Numbered from the stretch's first letter, positions 13,746 to 27,889 are shown. The stretch is 64,000 nt of DNA from Acholoe squamosa (GCA_949317995.1 OX439046.1:55965774-56029773); one strand, 5' to 3'. Made by a program: numbers and translations. The notes: a model not told the origin generated them from the letters alone.

Positions 13746-14496
13746 ATGGGCTCTAACTTATGGTTCTGCAGAAACAGCAGGAACAGTTTCTTGATTTTGA
13801 TAATCAGAAAGTACCGGGGGTAATATCCAATTTCCTTTCCCCACTCCCTTCCCTTCAAAATCTGCATCTGCAAACAAGATGCTAATTCCTCCTTCTGCTC
13901 TCAAACCTCACCCCCCCCCCCACCCCCCAAACACACACAGCATGCAGCTCTCGGCTAGACACACAAACAGCCATATCCAGGTGCCAGGTATTCCCCCCTC
14001 AGGCATCTCTACTGGACCCCATCACTACAGGCAGTCTCTGACCAGTCTGCACCACCACAGTTTCACCACGAGACGGACATATACTACAAGGGTCCAGATT
14101 CATTTGTAATATCTTGAAGTTGATGCAAGATGACGATTAATCAAACCTCCTAATATTAGAACGCCCCAATACTGGAGCTTAATGGTACAAAGACAGACAG
14201 AAGTCAACACAAGAAGTACATTAACTCGTTGACGATACAATAGACGTTTTTATAGATGACGTTTATCAATCATCTTCTTTATCCCTCGCAGTGTGATTTG
14301 GCAACACATATGGCCTATCAACCAGACAAAACTACCTGTAATAACTTTATCACATGTATCACTTTGAATCTGGAAGAAAATCTACATTGTGTGCATATAA
14401 AATATTCTCAGTACGGTACCTGGTAGATCAGAGTAAATACAGTGCATTAATGTATATTTTCTTAGAAAATAAGAGTGTGTAGAAAGTAGCACTTAC

Positions 14497-14556
14497 TGTA
14501 AACTGTCGTCATTTTTCTTCTTTGATGATACATAACTGTAATTTTTGACAAGCTTC
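14497..14556 (-). CDS. FNBP1: F-BAR gene, coding exon 3
   Basis: This 60-nt minus-strand exon lies between a TTCTGTTCCAG acceptor (14557 upwards) and a GTAAGT donor (14496-14491). Joined to exon 2 it completes a lysine codon and reads KLVKNYSYVSSKKKNDDSL, matching in position the short NLSKKY-lysine-rich segment of FBP17 that links the first two F-BAR helices. It ends in phase 2 (CA), so exon 4 must complete a Gln or His codon. No convincing exon 4 was found between 1 and 14496. Confidence 0.75.
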
Positions 14557-15030
14557 CTGGAACAGAAAAAGGAGAAATGGTTAGAATGAAAAATGTGACG
14601 GAAATAAGTTTGATTCAATAACAGATTTCAGAATATCAAGTCAGACAACCGATGGACATGTTAAAAGGGACTCAGAAAGGGCAAATACTGGCCATCGTTA
14701 GAAAAAAAATCTTTAGAAAACCTTTGAGGATGAATGCTTTTTGGTATGAGGCACAAATTCTTCCTGTAACCTAACTGAAATTTGAAGTAACCAGTACCCT
14801 TTTCCCCCACATATTTACATAGAACACTGTCACGATTAAACATTTAAATAGCTGACATGCCATCTATTTATCAACAATGCCATGTGATATCTGTCTCACC
14901 ATTGGGACATACCGGTACATCCTTTTCTGCCCTTTATGTGTACAAAGTAAACAGAGTTCCGAATTAGGAAACTGAAACTGGTTATGTGACAAGATGACAG
15001 ACTGAACTAAAATGAACCGGTGACAGGATT

Positions 15031-15670
15031 TACCGTAATCTCCTGCGTAGAAGACGCGCTGCGCGTAGAAGACGCACCCCAAACTTAGCAAATGCATTTT
15101 CGCATACGAGGTCACACTTGGTCAAGGACATTATTAAGAGTGAATTCTACATCACAGATGTAATGGCCGAGAGATCGTAGTAGAGATTCGTAATTATGAA
15201 GTGATTGGGAGGGGTGACTATGACCACCCAGTGCTGTAGAGGTGGAGGCAGTCTGACTGGGCCCTAGGGCAGGCTGTGGCTCTATTGAACAACACTGATT
15301 GACTACAGGTACTTGTTGACTGGTAGGAGAGGTGGAGGCCATCTGACTGGGCCCCAGGGTGGGCTGTGTGGAGGCTGTCTGACTGGGTCACGGTTGACCG
15401 ATTTCAGTAGCTGATCTATAGTAGAGGACTTTTGGCTGTTTTTGATATGACGTGGTGTCCCCCTCTTACACGATGTATTAATGGCCGAGGAGACAAGTCT
15501 CTCGGCCAATAAGACGCACATTTTAAGGCTCAATTTTGTAAATTCAGTACATTTCTATAGTAAAATTACCCCTCGTATAAGACGCACCCCCAATTTCAGT
15601 ACATCCTATAAGACTCCCCAGCATTTTGTTTGGCATAGAGGACGCGTCTTATACGCGGGAGATTACGGTA
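15031..15670. mobile_element. CCGTAATCTCC-family miniature element with a 400-bp insertion
   Basis: Full-length copy split near 15107 and 15508; the two halves match the uninterrupted copy at 54681-54917 in inverse orientation. The insert contains two GTGGAGGC-CTGACTGGGCCC repeats and ends in a GGCCGAG/CTCGGCC hairpin (15483-15507). Confidence 0.65.
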
Positions 15671-15676
15671 GGATGT

Positions 15677-15901
15677 TACCGTAATGTCCCACGTAAAAGG
15701 CACATCTTGCGTATAGGGTGCACCCTGACTTGAAGATAAGGAGCACCTGGGACTTGAGCGCACCTGGTGTTGATTTTTGAAGGTTTAGTACTGATTCATA
15801 TTAAAAGTAACCCGCCTATAAGATGCACCTCCTCATTTGGGAGGTTCTATATTAAGGTGCAGTAGAACTCAGACACACGCCTTATACTCTGGAGATTATA
15901 G
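15677..15901. mobile_element. CCGTAATCTCC-family miniature element, diverged copy
   Basis: Begins TACCGTAATGTCCCACG and ends CTCTGGAGATTATAG, with degenerate AAGGCGCACC-type units. It directly follows the previous copy, 6 bp away. Confidence 0.5.
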
Positions 15902-16122
15902 TGCGTCTTATATCGCTTGACACTATTTAACATAACAGCCTGTATGTTGGGGGCACTTGCTCTCCTGGAAATGAAGTTTTGCCCCATCTCTGCCCCATAC
16001 ACTGCCCTGTATTCTAAGGCCTCTACAAACTGGGCATCTCTACGTTGTGCGTTATGTTAACCATTAAATTACATTTGCAGAACACCTTGGCATTGTGGTA
16101 AAGGAAGAATCACTCACTGGTC

Positions 16123-16168
16123 GAAAAAAACAACACAACAACAACAACCAAAAAAGAACAACAAAACA
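16123..16168. repeat. AAC-rich simple repeat
   Basis: Runs of ACAACA with AAAA interruptions. Confidence 0.8.
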
Positions 16169-19100
16169 GGAAAACCCACGACCATGGATATCATTGTGGC
16201 ATCTCTGAATATGACTACCCCCACTCTCTACTCCCCCCCCCCCACAGTTGATATTTGCAATCAATTTGACTTGTCTCCTACCGAGATCTATCTAATCTAA
16301 GAATTAATATTGACTTGCCGGTCACGTGACCTGAGGGTGATCTGTGACCTTTGACCTGTAGTCCTTATTAAGGTCATGAACCCTGACTAGTTGACACTGA
16401 CCAGAAACTCCACCTTGCCCATACCTTATAAACACACCCAAGTTAAAACTGAGTTATCGAGAATGGTTTGTTTAAAGTGGACCAATTTCATGTTAATATA
16501 GCAGATTACTGACTTTGTGACTTCTGTCCTGACAATGACCTAAGATATCTAGAGGTAAGCATAACTTATACCACTACCTTAGCCCCTAGCGTCATGTAAG
16601 CTGCAGTTTGTATGCAAAATAAAGAAATGGAAAAGAAAATATTCCCTGAACCCTTGTATGCAAAACCTATGACCCATTGCATCTTGTAGGATGCTCCACT
16701 ACTGTTACACCAATGCACCAGCAGCATGTAACCCACTAGTGCAGCTTTGATGTATGGTTCTAACATAGTATCGTCCCCTTGGTGCACGAAGGTTTTAACT
16801 GACATTTTGGCAAAAATGAGTTTTCTTCTGTTTTAACCCTTATCTAGCTACTATGAAAGTATTGGAGGTCTGTCTATGATATGTGCCCACAGGCCCCAGT
16901 GTAATGTTGCTGTTTCCACTTTGTGCTGTAGTAAGTGGAACACTTCTTTTGCTTCTCCTGCAAAACTTGAAAAATGCAGTTACAACCTTTTTGCACTAAG
17001 GTGACAATATATAGGATCACCAAGTTACAAGTAGGGCTATGCTATTTCTTCATGACAGAAAAGGAGAAGGGCTGAGAAGTACAACAGCACCACGACTTTG
17101 TGTGAAGGGGGGGGGGTGGTGTCAGGTAGACAGGGTTGGGTGGACTGAGGTGACCCAGACACAGCCGACCCCACATGACAAAAGACCCCCCCCCCCCTCC
17201 CCTCCCAATCTCCATAATTATGCTTCTGGTCCCCTAACACACCTATCTACCTCCCCACCCTACATCCCATCCTAACTACCTGTGTCTCATGCTGTCTCCT
17301 TATCTATGGATTTATGTAAATACCTCACCCACCCACCCTCAACATACACTGATACAGTGCCTAGAATCCACAACAGTATCCAGAATCTAAATGTTGTGCC
17401 ACTATGCCTATCTTGGCAAGTTCAAGAGTTGGGGCTGGGGGTATTTAAAAATGTTGGGCACCTGAGAAAATGCTGCTCCTTCACAAAATATCCGACTCCT
17501 AAGATCCATATGGAATTACTAATTGAGGGAGTTTGTGAATGCATCATGATAGAGCGCATCAGTTACAATACGTTTATATGAAAGTGGTCGGGGGCGGGGG
17601 GGGGGGGGTGAATATTAAAGAAGCCCCCGCATTTTACAGCAAATCAGCTGAATTTACATATTCAGGTTAATAATTGGGTTAGACTGGGGTTGTATAGGTC
17701 AGTAGAGTAGGATAAGAGACAGGTGTTTTTATATTCAGGTATTCCAGGTATTTACACTGGGACTATACTGGTACCTCCCCCCCCCCATCACCACCAACGA
17801 CTGGCACGTACATGTGCGCAGTTCCCTGCATGACCCAAAGAACTACAAAAGCAGATATACACATGTCCTATCCCATACAAGTGCTGATTCCATAATACAT
17901 GTACATGATTACCGTATTTACAATGCAGTGGACTCCAATATCGAAAATAAGGTGTTAATGCTTTAGAATCTTTAGTGACAACTCCTTCACTGTTTGTTTG
18001 GGAAGGTAACCTATAACAGCACATTCTCAACCCCCTCCCCTCGGTCCCATCAAGTGCACATGTCACATATTGGGTAACTTTATTAATCTTCCAATAACAA
18101 AACTTCTATACAGGTAAATGTCTGTATTTCCAGTCTCCCAAGTAGACGTGTTTTGTGCGTAATACTTATTAGGGTACCGTTACCCCCCAAATATGATCCT
18201 AGGTTCATACGTTTTTCAGGGAATCCTATAAATCCATCTCTTTTATGAACCAATACTAAGATCCTAACATTAGTTGAATTCCAAACTGTCAGCCACTAGT
18301 TGACGGTGCCCCAATAACCAGGAGTCAGACCTTAACCACGCCCCCCCCCCCCACCCCCTCAAGTTCAACCCGCATTCAGGATCAAATTAGGCTCAATCTG
18401 GACTTTTGTGGGTCCTCAACCTTTCACCCCTTGATAACCAAATTACTCTTTTTGTTGTTCCCCTATTACCTCGTATTGGCAACTAATTGTTGATCACTAC
18501 AACAGATTACACCATTTTTTTTAAACGCTTTCATTTTTACCTGGTTATACACGATCAGAACTGTTCTACCCATCTACAACCAGTGGCCGAGTGAAGCTAA
18601 CTCAGACCCCATCTTTACAGAAATAAAATTTGATGACATTTCAAACAGTGCTCTGTTGCTTCCTTAAATTAATAAAAGGGAATTTATCATTTTCTGGTTA
18701 CCCAAACCCCCTCCGCTTTCTTACACATTGTTTATTTTGTGTTATGGGCCAGTTACTAAATGTTGAAAAAAAATGGCGGTTTCTGGGGTTTCGCTGGTTG
18801 CCCAGTGCCACGTGCTGCAGTAAACAGACAGCCTGGAACCAGCCGCACCCGGCACGCGTCCCCCCTCCCCGGGGGTGGAGGGTAGAGGTCAAGGGTCATA
18901 GCTCTGTTAAACAGCCCCCTTCCCCCTACAGCAACAGGAAAATAAGCAAACCCACAAAAAACTATCCAACCCCCATGAGGGGTACACTCTCTATCTGGGC
19001 CTTAGGGCTAGGTCTGCTTGTTTGCACGATGAAGAGTTTCCTCAGTGATTAGTCATTTTGACCCTTTTTTGACCTTCACTGTGTTTTTGTAGGTCTGTAA

Positions 19101-21312
19101 ATTATAATCATCTCGACCCCAAGTCATCTATTCCAGCCTCTCTGCCCTCTAAAAATATGGCTATTAATTGCCACCCCAGCGCATCTCTTCCTGGTTTACT
19201 ACACCTTACTAGTACTATCCCTCCCCTACAAGCACCCATTGCCTCCCACAATGTCTCCTGTCCCTCATCTGATACCTAATTTTTTTATTTCTTTTTTTTT
19301 TAATTTTTTTTTTAATTTATTTCTTCTTTTTCATTTTTCTTTTGTCATTTTTCTTAATATCATCATAACTGTTATGGTGATATCAGCCAGTATAGAATGA
19401 CAGCTTTGTGTTCTGGAGTCGGTCACGGGCAGCCAGCAGAACATAAACATCTTCCACTAACCCTTGAAGGATCGCATGGTGTATTAATGGCCTATGTCCT
19501 ACCCTATGGTTCCTATATCGAATAAATACAACTCTGGCTACTACTCACAGCCATGTTTCATGTATTCAATAAATTTGTTAACCCAAGATAAAAAAAAAAA
19601 ATCCCACAAAATAGATACGGCAACTTTGCCTTTATGATATTCACTGTGTTAACACCCGGTGTGAGCGGGTCAATATTAAGTATGGTGACACGCAGCTGTT
19701 ACAAACCTCTATACAATAACCCCCACACTGATTTATGTATACAGTTACATTGGATGCTGTATCATATGTGTGCTGCATTATGTACATGTTTGATTTATAC
19801 ACTTAAAACTTGACTCAATATGGATAAACCAACCAGATGAATCTTGTTGTTTTTTTTGTGTTCCTATGCAGAGGTGTGGTAGGGAATCACTGACTATCCA
19901 TGTACTGCTGCGATAGTCACTCTCAGTTTTGGGGTTATTTTTATGTATTCATTTATATTTGATCAGAAATTTGTCATTTGATACATACACTCATATTTCG
20001 TCATAAACCCAATTCCTTTGAATCAAAAGAAAGTTAAGTTATGGCCACTTCTCTCCATAATTCCAATACACACAAAACACAATCTATTCAATCTTGGGAG
20101 AATGAAAACCCCTCCCCTTTCTTTTCTTCACTTCGGTTCTTGAGTAAGATAAAGGAAGATAATCCAAGGGAAAACACACGATAACAATAAACACACATGG
20201 TATATTCAACATGGTGTAAACAACAACATTGACATCGACTTTCACAAGGTCATCCCAAGGTGACTTCCGGGACACTCTCCAACCTGATCTGGTCTCAATG
20301 GAAACCATTTAGGGGCTGAACAGTGAAATTAACTATTGTGTGATTGGAAAAATATAGAAATATCTGCATGATGACCATATTTAGTAGTGGCGGGCACTGC
20401 ATTTGTGTACCCTGCATGCCAAACAAAGAACCTGGATGCATCGTGTGGTCCTCCATCCCATTGAACACACGGTGTTGTGTCGCATCGCGATTCGTGCATC
20501 ATGACAAATGTAGAAGACAGCAATAACAAAATGCCGATGCAGCAATGTGAGTCTTCCACAGGCTCTGCATCAGTGCATTATGACAATATGAACCTTTAAA
20601 GCATCTTTGAAGTAGAAGGTGCCATACACATACCCTACGGAGGGTGAATGATGGTGGCATTTTAACTCAAGAATTCTAGTCCCAAGCCTCTGCTGGTGAT
20701 TGTATGGATCATTTATTGATTTGGCCTTGTTTAGATATTTACCCAGAATCTAGCATCCATCGACCCTACCTCGGCGTGGTGAGTGTAGTAATGAGGTCAG
20801 TCCTGAGCTGGTGCCTGGTGCTTTTAGTGTAGGTTTTGACCCTGGATTAAAGGAGGGGTACCAGTGAAGGTTGGGAGGGGTTTGGGTGAACGTCATGAAA
20901 TATTGATTAGACATGATGGTACTTGTAGGTGATCTGTCTCAAAAGGCATTAACTGACTCTGTACTGAACCTATGGTTTGCAGTTTGCTTGTCCTCACTAT
21001 GCATCAGTATTCATATCAGAAAAGAAGTGATGATTGAAACGCCATTATGGCGATAATGATTGATGTTTGAAAGGCACCTGATCACTTGCAGGGCCATAAT
21101 CAATAAATCGACAATGAATTTCATCCTGTACCTTGATATCAAGGGTGCTCTTGATTGAGGGGAGTGTCTAGGCTAGCTCATTTCCCATGTCAATTTCAGG
21201 AATTTGCTCTGCCCCTACCCCCCCCCCCCCATTGGTTTTAAAAAAGCTCATCCCCCCCCCCCTGTATACAGTACGGACATGTCCACATACCATGTCATTA
21301 AGCTTATAAAAA

Positions 21313-21425
21313 CAGGGATGAAAGTCACAGAGCACGAAAATCACTGAAATGGTCCAATATTCGCCCCAAAATCCTTGGTTTCTATATGAATGTATATATA
21401 AATTCCCTGAAGACTTTCATCCCTG
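21313..21425. mobile_element. 113-bp miniature element CAGGGATGAAAGTC, 6-bp duplication
   Basis: Inverted ends CAGGGATGAAAGTC and GACTTTCATCCCTG, flanked by TAAAAA on both sides. A related relic is seen near 3570-3608. Confidence 0.7.
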
Positions 21426-21496
21426 TAAAAAGGCCCATCTTGCCATGTCAATTTTAGGGGTCTAGAGCTATAACAAGGAAAGCGTGGTGGCAAGCA

Positions 21497-22222
21497 TGGC
21501 ATTGGTGTCATGATGTGACTTGTGACAACACAGTAACCATGGTAATGGTGTCGTGATGTGACCTGTGACAACACAGTAACCATGGCACTGGTGTCATGAT
21601 GTCACCTGTGACAACACAGTAACCATGGTTATGGGGTCATGATGTCACCTGTGACAACACAGTAATCGTGGCATTGCTGTCATGATGTGACTTGTGACAA
21701 CACAGTAACCATGGTAATGGCATCATGATGCGACTTGTGACAACACAGTAATCATGGTAATGGTGTGATGATGTCACATGTGACAACACAGTTACCATGG
21801 CATTGCTGTCATGATGTGACTTGTGACAACACAGTAACCATGGTAATGGCTTCATGATACGATTTGTGACAACACAGTAACCATGGTAATGGTGTCATGA
21901 TGCAACCTGTGACAACACAGTAACCATGGCGTTGGTGTCATATTACCTGTGACAACACAGTAATCATAGCATTGCTCTCATGATGCGACTTGTGACAACA
22001 CAGTACATGGGCGTGGAAAGCAGGGGGGACAGGGGGAACATGTCCCCCCACTGTTGGCCAACTCCTGAAAAGGTGAAAACTAAAAGGTCAAGCAAAGGGA
22101 GGTCAAAAATTGCAGAAACCGCCCCTGGTCCCACCCACTATGAAACTGCTTCCCACGCCCCTGCAGTAATCATGGTAATGGTGTCATGATGTGACTGGTG
22201 ACAACACAGTAGCCATGGTAAT
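21497..22222. repeat. Tandem array of about 16 units of 43 bp
   Basis: Each unit has TGTGACAACACAGTAACCAT followed by GGYRTTGGTGTCATGATG. It is interrupted by a 158-bp miniature element at 22006-22163. Open frames across it are repeat translations. Confidence 0.85.
22006..22163. mobile_element. 158-bp miniature element inside a tandem array, 5-bp duplication
   Basis: Ends CATGGGCGTGGAAAGCAG and the inverted CTGCTTCCCACGCCCCTG, flanked by CAGTA (22001-22005, 22164-22168). A diverged relative lies at about 51560-51708, sharing the AAACTAAAAGGTCAAG segment. Confidence 0.7.
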
Positions 22223-23689
22223 AACAAGTTATCACCTGTACCAACATGTTGACCATGGCATTAGCATGAGTCATATCAGTGAACCATGATAACACAGGAA
22301 AGGCTGGGGTAAGGTCAATAAATGGGTCCCACAGACTGCAGACTGCTCACTTGACAGAGATTGCTTTATCGATATCGTGTTAGCCACTATGGACTGGTGA
22401 TTGTCCACACCAATGAATTATCCAGCTGGTCACTTTCCTTCCTTCAGGTCCAAGCCTTTGGACCGATCCATAAACTATGTCACACCACAGACGTGGGGGT
22501 GTCCTATACTTCTAAAAGTGCGGTAAAGGGGTTGGGGGTGCCCAAAAAAAAAAACGTAAAAAAACTTGACCTACTTTATGGATCAGCCTTTTCCTTAGTT
22601 CACTTTAGTTTTCTACTCCATTCAGATCTTCTACCCTTATCCTTTACTACTCATACGCATACAAACATGAGCTTATAAGAAACCCAGTGCTTAAATGTGA
22701 CTGTATTGAAGGTATTAACTTTCCCTGTTGCCTTGCTCCACCCCAAAGCTTCCCCACTGCCACTTTTCATGTTATGTAAAGCCCAATCTCTGAGCTACTC
22801 CTGTTCATGTGAGCATGTCACACCAGTGTACCTACCACACCCTGCACTCTCCAAGCTGATGTACACACACCATACCACCATCCTGAGACATAGCACGGGG
22901 AGTGTGCTGGGAGAGTGAGCAGGACGTGAGCAGCTCATGGAGTAGGGTGAATCACTCGGGTGTCACCATGACAACATAAGTCCTGGATCCAGATCAGATC
23001 TGGGTACAATACATTAGGTAGGGGGCAACCACTGGATGGGGGAAAGGGGCACAGAGGACATGAGGAAAGGGTGATAAGGGAGCGCTAGAACCATGGTTGT
23101 ATATGGGTAGGCAGTGGAGATGAGGTTGGGAGAGGAAGATAAGAGATAGGAAGGACAGCCTAGGGGATAAAGAAATCTTCTTTTTTTTTTATTGAGGGGG
23201 AGGGGTTGAGAAATAGGTTTTTATATACTGGGTAACCTTTTACCAGGAACTCTTTCATTAATTGTTGGACAGTTCCCTTTTCCTCAATCCCTATGGCAGC
23301 ACAGGGCGGCATAGGGTCGGCAGTGAGCTAGCAGTGCACTGGGGACAGTTGAAAGTGAGGGGTAGCGGGCAGTGGAGGGTTAAGGTTAGATCCATGGGTA
23401 TTAGGCCGAGTTGACACAAGGCACTTCCTAACTGCAATGCCATGTTGATCCACTTAGGATGACTGTGTCTGGCTACCCCGTCCAAGCATAATTATGTACA
23501 GGGGAGAGAACAGGCAGATCATGCCCAAAAACTGATCTAGCTGTAAGATTTTACATTTGGTAATTCTGTGTGTTTCTATTTCTATGAACTCCCTCCTTTT
23601 CCAGCCATTGTAGAACCTGCACAATGAATGGTTTCATAAAATGAAGGAAGTAGACGGGCAGATAATTCCCACCAAAGGCAATCCAAGCA

Positions 23690-23962
23690 TACACTGTATC
23701 GTCGCCTAAGTGCAACAAGGTTGTATCTACATATTTCAAGTTTTGCAGGAGATACAAAAGAAGGGTTGTGGTTACTATTAGCACACAGTTGACACAACCT
23801 TGTTGCGTTGGGGCCTGTAGACACACATATCATAGATAGAGCTTCAATACTTTCAGAGAAAGTATATAAGGGTCAATAAATTTTATAACAGAAGAAAAGT
23901 TAAATTTTGCCGAAATGTCAGTTACAACCTTGTTGCACTGAGGCGACGATATACACTATATC
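23690..23962. mobile_element. Probable miniature element with GTCGCCT...AACAAGG inverted ends
   Basis: TCGTCGCCTAAGTGCAACAA at the left is matched by inverted TTGTTGCACTGAGGCGACGA at the right. A third related segment lies at 23795-23812 and a diverged one near 16980-17010. Exact ends were not resolved. Confidence 0.45.
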
Positions 23963-23998
23963 GTACCAGAATGTGTCCTCACTATATCCGCAGCATTA

Positions 23999-24290
23999 GG
24001 GAGTGGTCATTAATTATCAACACAGGGGGGGGGGTGGTGGGTTTTCGCGCGGACGCGCAGAAATTTTTTACGCCCCCCCCCCTTTGACGGCAGTCAAAAT
24101 TTTTTGCGCCCCCTCCCCCGCGCCAGAGGCGCGGAGAGTTTTCGCGCCCCTCTTTGAGCTATCGTAGCGCGCAGGCTTTTTTGCTAAAAAGAGGGTGAAT
24201 TTTTTTCGCCCCCCCTCGGGAGGGGTCTGAAAATTTTACGCCCCCCCTCAAACCCACCACCCCCCCTGTTGATAAATAATGACCACTCCC
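23999..24290. mobile_element. Harbinger-like miniature element with G-runs, TTA duplication
   Basis: Ends GGGAGTGGTCATTAATTATC and the inverted counterpart GATAAATAATGACCACTCCC, flanked by TTA (23996-23998, 24291-24293). The interior is C- and G-rich with repeated TTTTACGCCCCCC and TTTTCGCGC segments. Same family as 3633-3968. Confidence 0.7.
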
Positions 24291-24614
24291 TTAGCCCAGT
24301 GGGGGGCACTCTCACCCTCCAAGCAGAGTAACATAGATCCTTGTATACAGTGACTAGTGAATCAGTAGTAGCAGGTTGTGATGGAGATTGATACTAAGAG
24401 ATTGATAGATAATCAATGCCATCTGATGGCAACTGATCGAACCCTCTTCTCTTCCCTGAGGGAGGTGATTATCTGACCCTGTCACGCATGCGTGAAGCCG
24501 CCACTTCCTCTCTGTTCCATACTGGATCCCTTCCGCAACGAGGCAAAAGTCCTGACAGTACCTCCAGTCGACAAGTAACCTTCCTACACCTACCAGTATC
24601 TAGATGTGGATCTC

Positions 24615-24616
<2 letters not shown>

Positions 24617-24684
<68 letters not shown>
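24617..24684. repeat. TA microsatellite
   Basis: About 34 uninterrupted TA units. Confidence 0.95.
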
Positions 24685-24687
<3 letters not shown>

Positions 24688-26763
24688 GAGCGTGGCCTAT
24701 GTCAGAATAGGCTACTGACTACCAAACAGGCCTCAGAAGCGGAGGCGGTGAGATGGAGATTAAGGGTGTGGTAACTGCATGTGTGCACTTCAAAAATGGG
24801 GGCCAGTAAATATTTTCGCTGCACCTCCTGAAACAATTACTGATCATATCAAGGTCCATACTACGCACACATATTTCTGCTAATCTTGGGTGCAGTTCCT
24901 TTAATTGCCCTGAAATTAGGGGGTAGTAACATCACTCAGTTAACTTCGAATGCCTTAAAATAAGGGGGCGGTGGATGACTGCAGAAAACTGGGAGGGGTC
25001 ATATCTACAAGATTCAGGGGGTCGGTAGTTTGGCAGTGGGAAGAGACCATCATAAAGCAAGTTTTATAGATTCCATAGGGAATACCTTTCAATATGGCTT
25101 TGTTTGACATTCAACCATTAGAGAATGAGAACGCTGGCACTGAAATACAGGCACCTAGTTCATTTCCTGTCATGAGGAGGCTGCTGGGAAGGAATGACCT
25201 GGCGCCTTTTGGCGGTTAGAGCTGGTTAAATATTCATCCCCCTTGCAGTTGTAGCTCTCATTGCTTTTCTATTTATATGGCAGGGATTTAGGGGATCTGG
25301 ATTCAATTCCCTTACCTTGGAGTAGAGTGTGGAGTGGAGAGGGTTAGACTGTGGGCCAAAAGGAGGGGAACTGGGAGTGGAATGAAGCTATTTATTCTGG
25401 TGTGTGGCTGGTGGTCTAGTGGTTAACATATGTCAGTTCCTGGAGGAAATATCCCCATCTGCTACTGTGTGTGGTATAGGCAAAAATACAGAAAAGAAAT
25501 TGAAACTGGTTCCTTATCTGCACATACATGTCTCTACAAGCTCAGGCCTTGTCTTATCTATAGCTGATTAATCATGGATCTCTGTAATGGCCTGTATAAG
25601 TTTCCATGCGCTTATTGATTTCATGCAGTCCACACACCCGGCGCTCATTCAAGACAGGCGCTTATTTAAGACTTACATGAAAGTGTATTTTAAAATTTTA
25701 AAGGCCCTGTACCTCTGGCTCTCATTCAAGACCCAGCTCCTGTACAGGCCAATCCGGTAGTCTAAAGGGGAAGACAGCTGAACCAACATAGCTTCTCCGC
25801 TTCTGTTGTCCTCTATCACTAAATTACTGCGTTTTATTAGAGAAGAGCAACAGGTAATATGAAAATTGTTGGGAGTCTGTGATATGATGTAAGAAAGCAC
25901 TGATAATGTAACAAACAGCGTTACAACTCTCCTATTACAGAAGCCGTCAGCTGGTATAACATCATTATTGATCTGCAATACCCAAAGGGGCAAACAAGTG
26001 TTCCTTGGGAGATGGCAGAACAAGCATGCGTTTCCATGGTTACTGACACTTATAGGGATCATATTAATGTGTACTGACATAACATGACCCCGATAACTGA
26101 ATCTGACTTAGTGGTGACATCATCTGACCTAATTTGTAATGTCACACAGGGTAATCCTGACTAAGGGATACCGTGAATAGTGATGACGTCATCCACACAG
26201 GGGAATTCCTCCAAGGTGTGATAATCCCAGGGTACAATAAGGGTTATTATGTACAGTGTACATGTACAGTGGGATGGTTTGGAGGATTAAGTTGGGTATG
26301 TGAACTAACTTAGTATTGTACATTTCATAGCCATAGGCCTCTGTATTTCCTTCAGAAGGCAAGAACTGAAGTTCTCACTCTCAGGAGTCATGCTTTATAA
26401 GTGTACATTGTCTCTAGATTTATGAATCATGAAGATATTGACTTTGCTAAAGGCATCCACAATAGCATCTCATGATTCCAGAAATGTATACATATACTCT
26501 TCATTACCATGATGTTATCTATATTTGAGTGATCTTTTAGAAGTAACTTAATACTTCTGACTTAAAAGATTGCATTTAACTACAAGTAACCTTTTATTCT
26601 TTATACAGCTATTATACCACTACTAGTATTTCATTCATTCACTGTTTTACCGATAGATACTAAGGCCCATGTTGTGTAGGATAAAGTATAGGCCACATGA
26701 TCTCTCACGTGACTACCACTGCTCCTCTACCCCATTCCTAACACAGTACCCGCGGGAGGGGAG

Positions 26764-27147
26764 GGGGGCACTTGCCCATGAAATGGATATTGACTGGAGC
26801 CTGACTCTCAAGAGCAGTGGCAGTGGATTCCCACGCGATCACGAAAAAGGGGGGCAGTGGATTCCCATCAGTTCTCTAATAGCAGGGCGGTGGAATTCAA
26901 TTAGATCCCAAAAGGACTGTATTGTTTATACACACCATACATATGAGGGCATGAAAGACACAGTGCTGCACAATGAAAAATTATGATCCATTCAAATACA
27001 ATAGGGTGTAGTCAATATTTGGGATTGTCAAAAAAGGGGGGCGGTCAATGTCTAGCTTATCAGTCAAGTAGGGCGGTCAAATTTCAAGATCACTGTGAGA
27101 TAGGGTGGTAGTTGAGAGTGACCTACATATAGTAAGTGCCCCCCCCC
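26764..27147. mobile_element. Miniature element with GGGGGGCACTTRC termini
   Basis: Left GGGGGGCACTTGC and right inverted GTAAGTGCCCCCC, with repeated GGGGCGGTCAAT / GGCAGTGGATTCC motifs inside. Related motifs at 24760-25060 suggest a second, less complete copy. The target duplication was not defined. Confidence 0.5.
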
Positions 27148-27659
27148 GGGCACAGTACACAGTGACATAATGTCAGCAAAACCATTTTTTCACCTCTTAC
27201 ACCACCTCATTGTACCCCTCTTTTCAACACGTCTTATCCCCACTATGGTCCAAAGTATAGGTAAAAAGTCACAGCAGCCCTACCCTACATTCCTTCTCTC
27301 ACCCCAGCCTGTATAAATTGTTATCTGCCCACAAGAAGTACTCCCAGTTTATGGCCTCACTACACTGCTATATCGGTAGGTAAGGGTAGGGCAGCATAAA
27401 AAGGACTATCTGCTTTTGCAATCTGAGATTTAAGTCTGAGGTCTAGACAGGTATTGAATACTAAGGTACAACTGCAATATTTACCCAGATATATCCCGTT
27501 AGGTATATACTCACATTTATTTTTCTTCTTCTAATGGTAATTTTTCATTTTGATCTATCATTTTTCCACCTCATATTTTACTTCATTCCTATTTCTATTC
27601 TTCTCAAATTTTAGGCAAGACGCCTGTTGGATCTTACCAGTCTATCAGTGTAAAAGAAT

Positions 27660-27889
27660 TACCGTAATCTCTCGCGTATAAGACGCGTCTTCTACGCCAA
27701 ATAAATGCCTGCTATAAATGCCCTATAGAATCATCCCAAAGTCAGGGTACGTCTTATAGACAGGGTACTTTTACTATAAAACAGTACTAAACTTTCAAAA
27801 TTCATGCCCCAGGTGCGCCTTTCAGTTTTCTTTCAACTCAGGGTGCGTCTTATATGCGAGGTGCATCTTATACGCGGGAGTTTACAGTA
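27660..27889. mobile_element. CCGTAATCTCC-family miniature element
   Basis: TACCGTAATCTCTCGCG at the left end and GCGGGAGTTTACAGTA at the right end, with internal GTCTTATACGC units. Confidence 0.65.

Larger units (their letters stand above)
1..14496 (-). other. Intron 3 of the F-BAR gene (part), repeat-filled
   Basis: No exon or conserved open frame was recognised here on either strand. It contains, in order: a three-copy tandem repeat (1.57-1.97 kb), a nested pair of miniature transposons (3.10-4.11 kb), a GTGAGTGAG-led repeat (4.62 kb), small palindromes, a degenerate 40-bp array (8.85-9.06 kb), a TG/TA microsatellite (9.13-9.23 kb), a foldback-type element (10.59-13.09 kb), and an array of about 40-bp units (13.34-13.56 kb). 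Stretches such as 1-1560, 1970-3100, 5850-7350 and 7570-8850 show nothing further to me. Confidence 0.6.

Noticed and set aside
1..14496. A fourth exon of the F-BAR gene
   Set aside because: No acceptor followed by the expected second-helix pattern was found on the minus strand; it probably lies beyond the window.
21637..21855. Open frame rich in His-Ser-Trp-Leu-Cys repeats
   Set aside because: Translation of the 43-bp tandem array.
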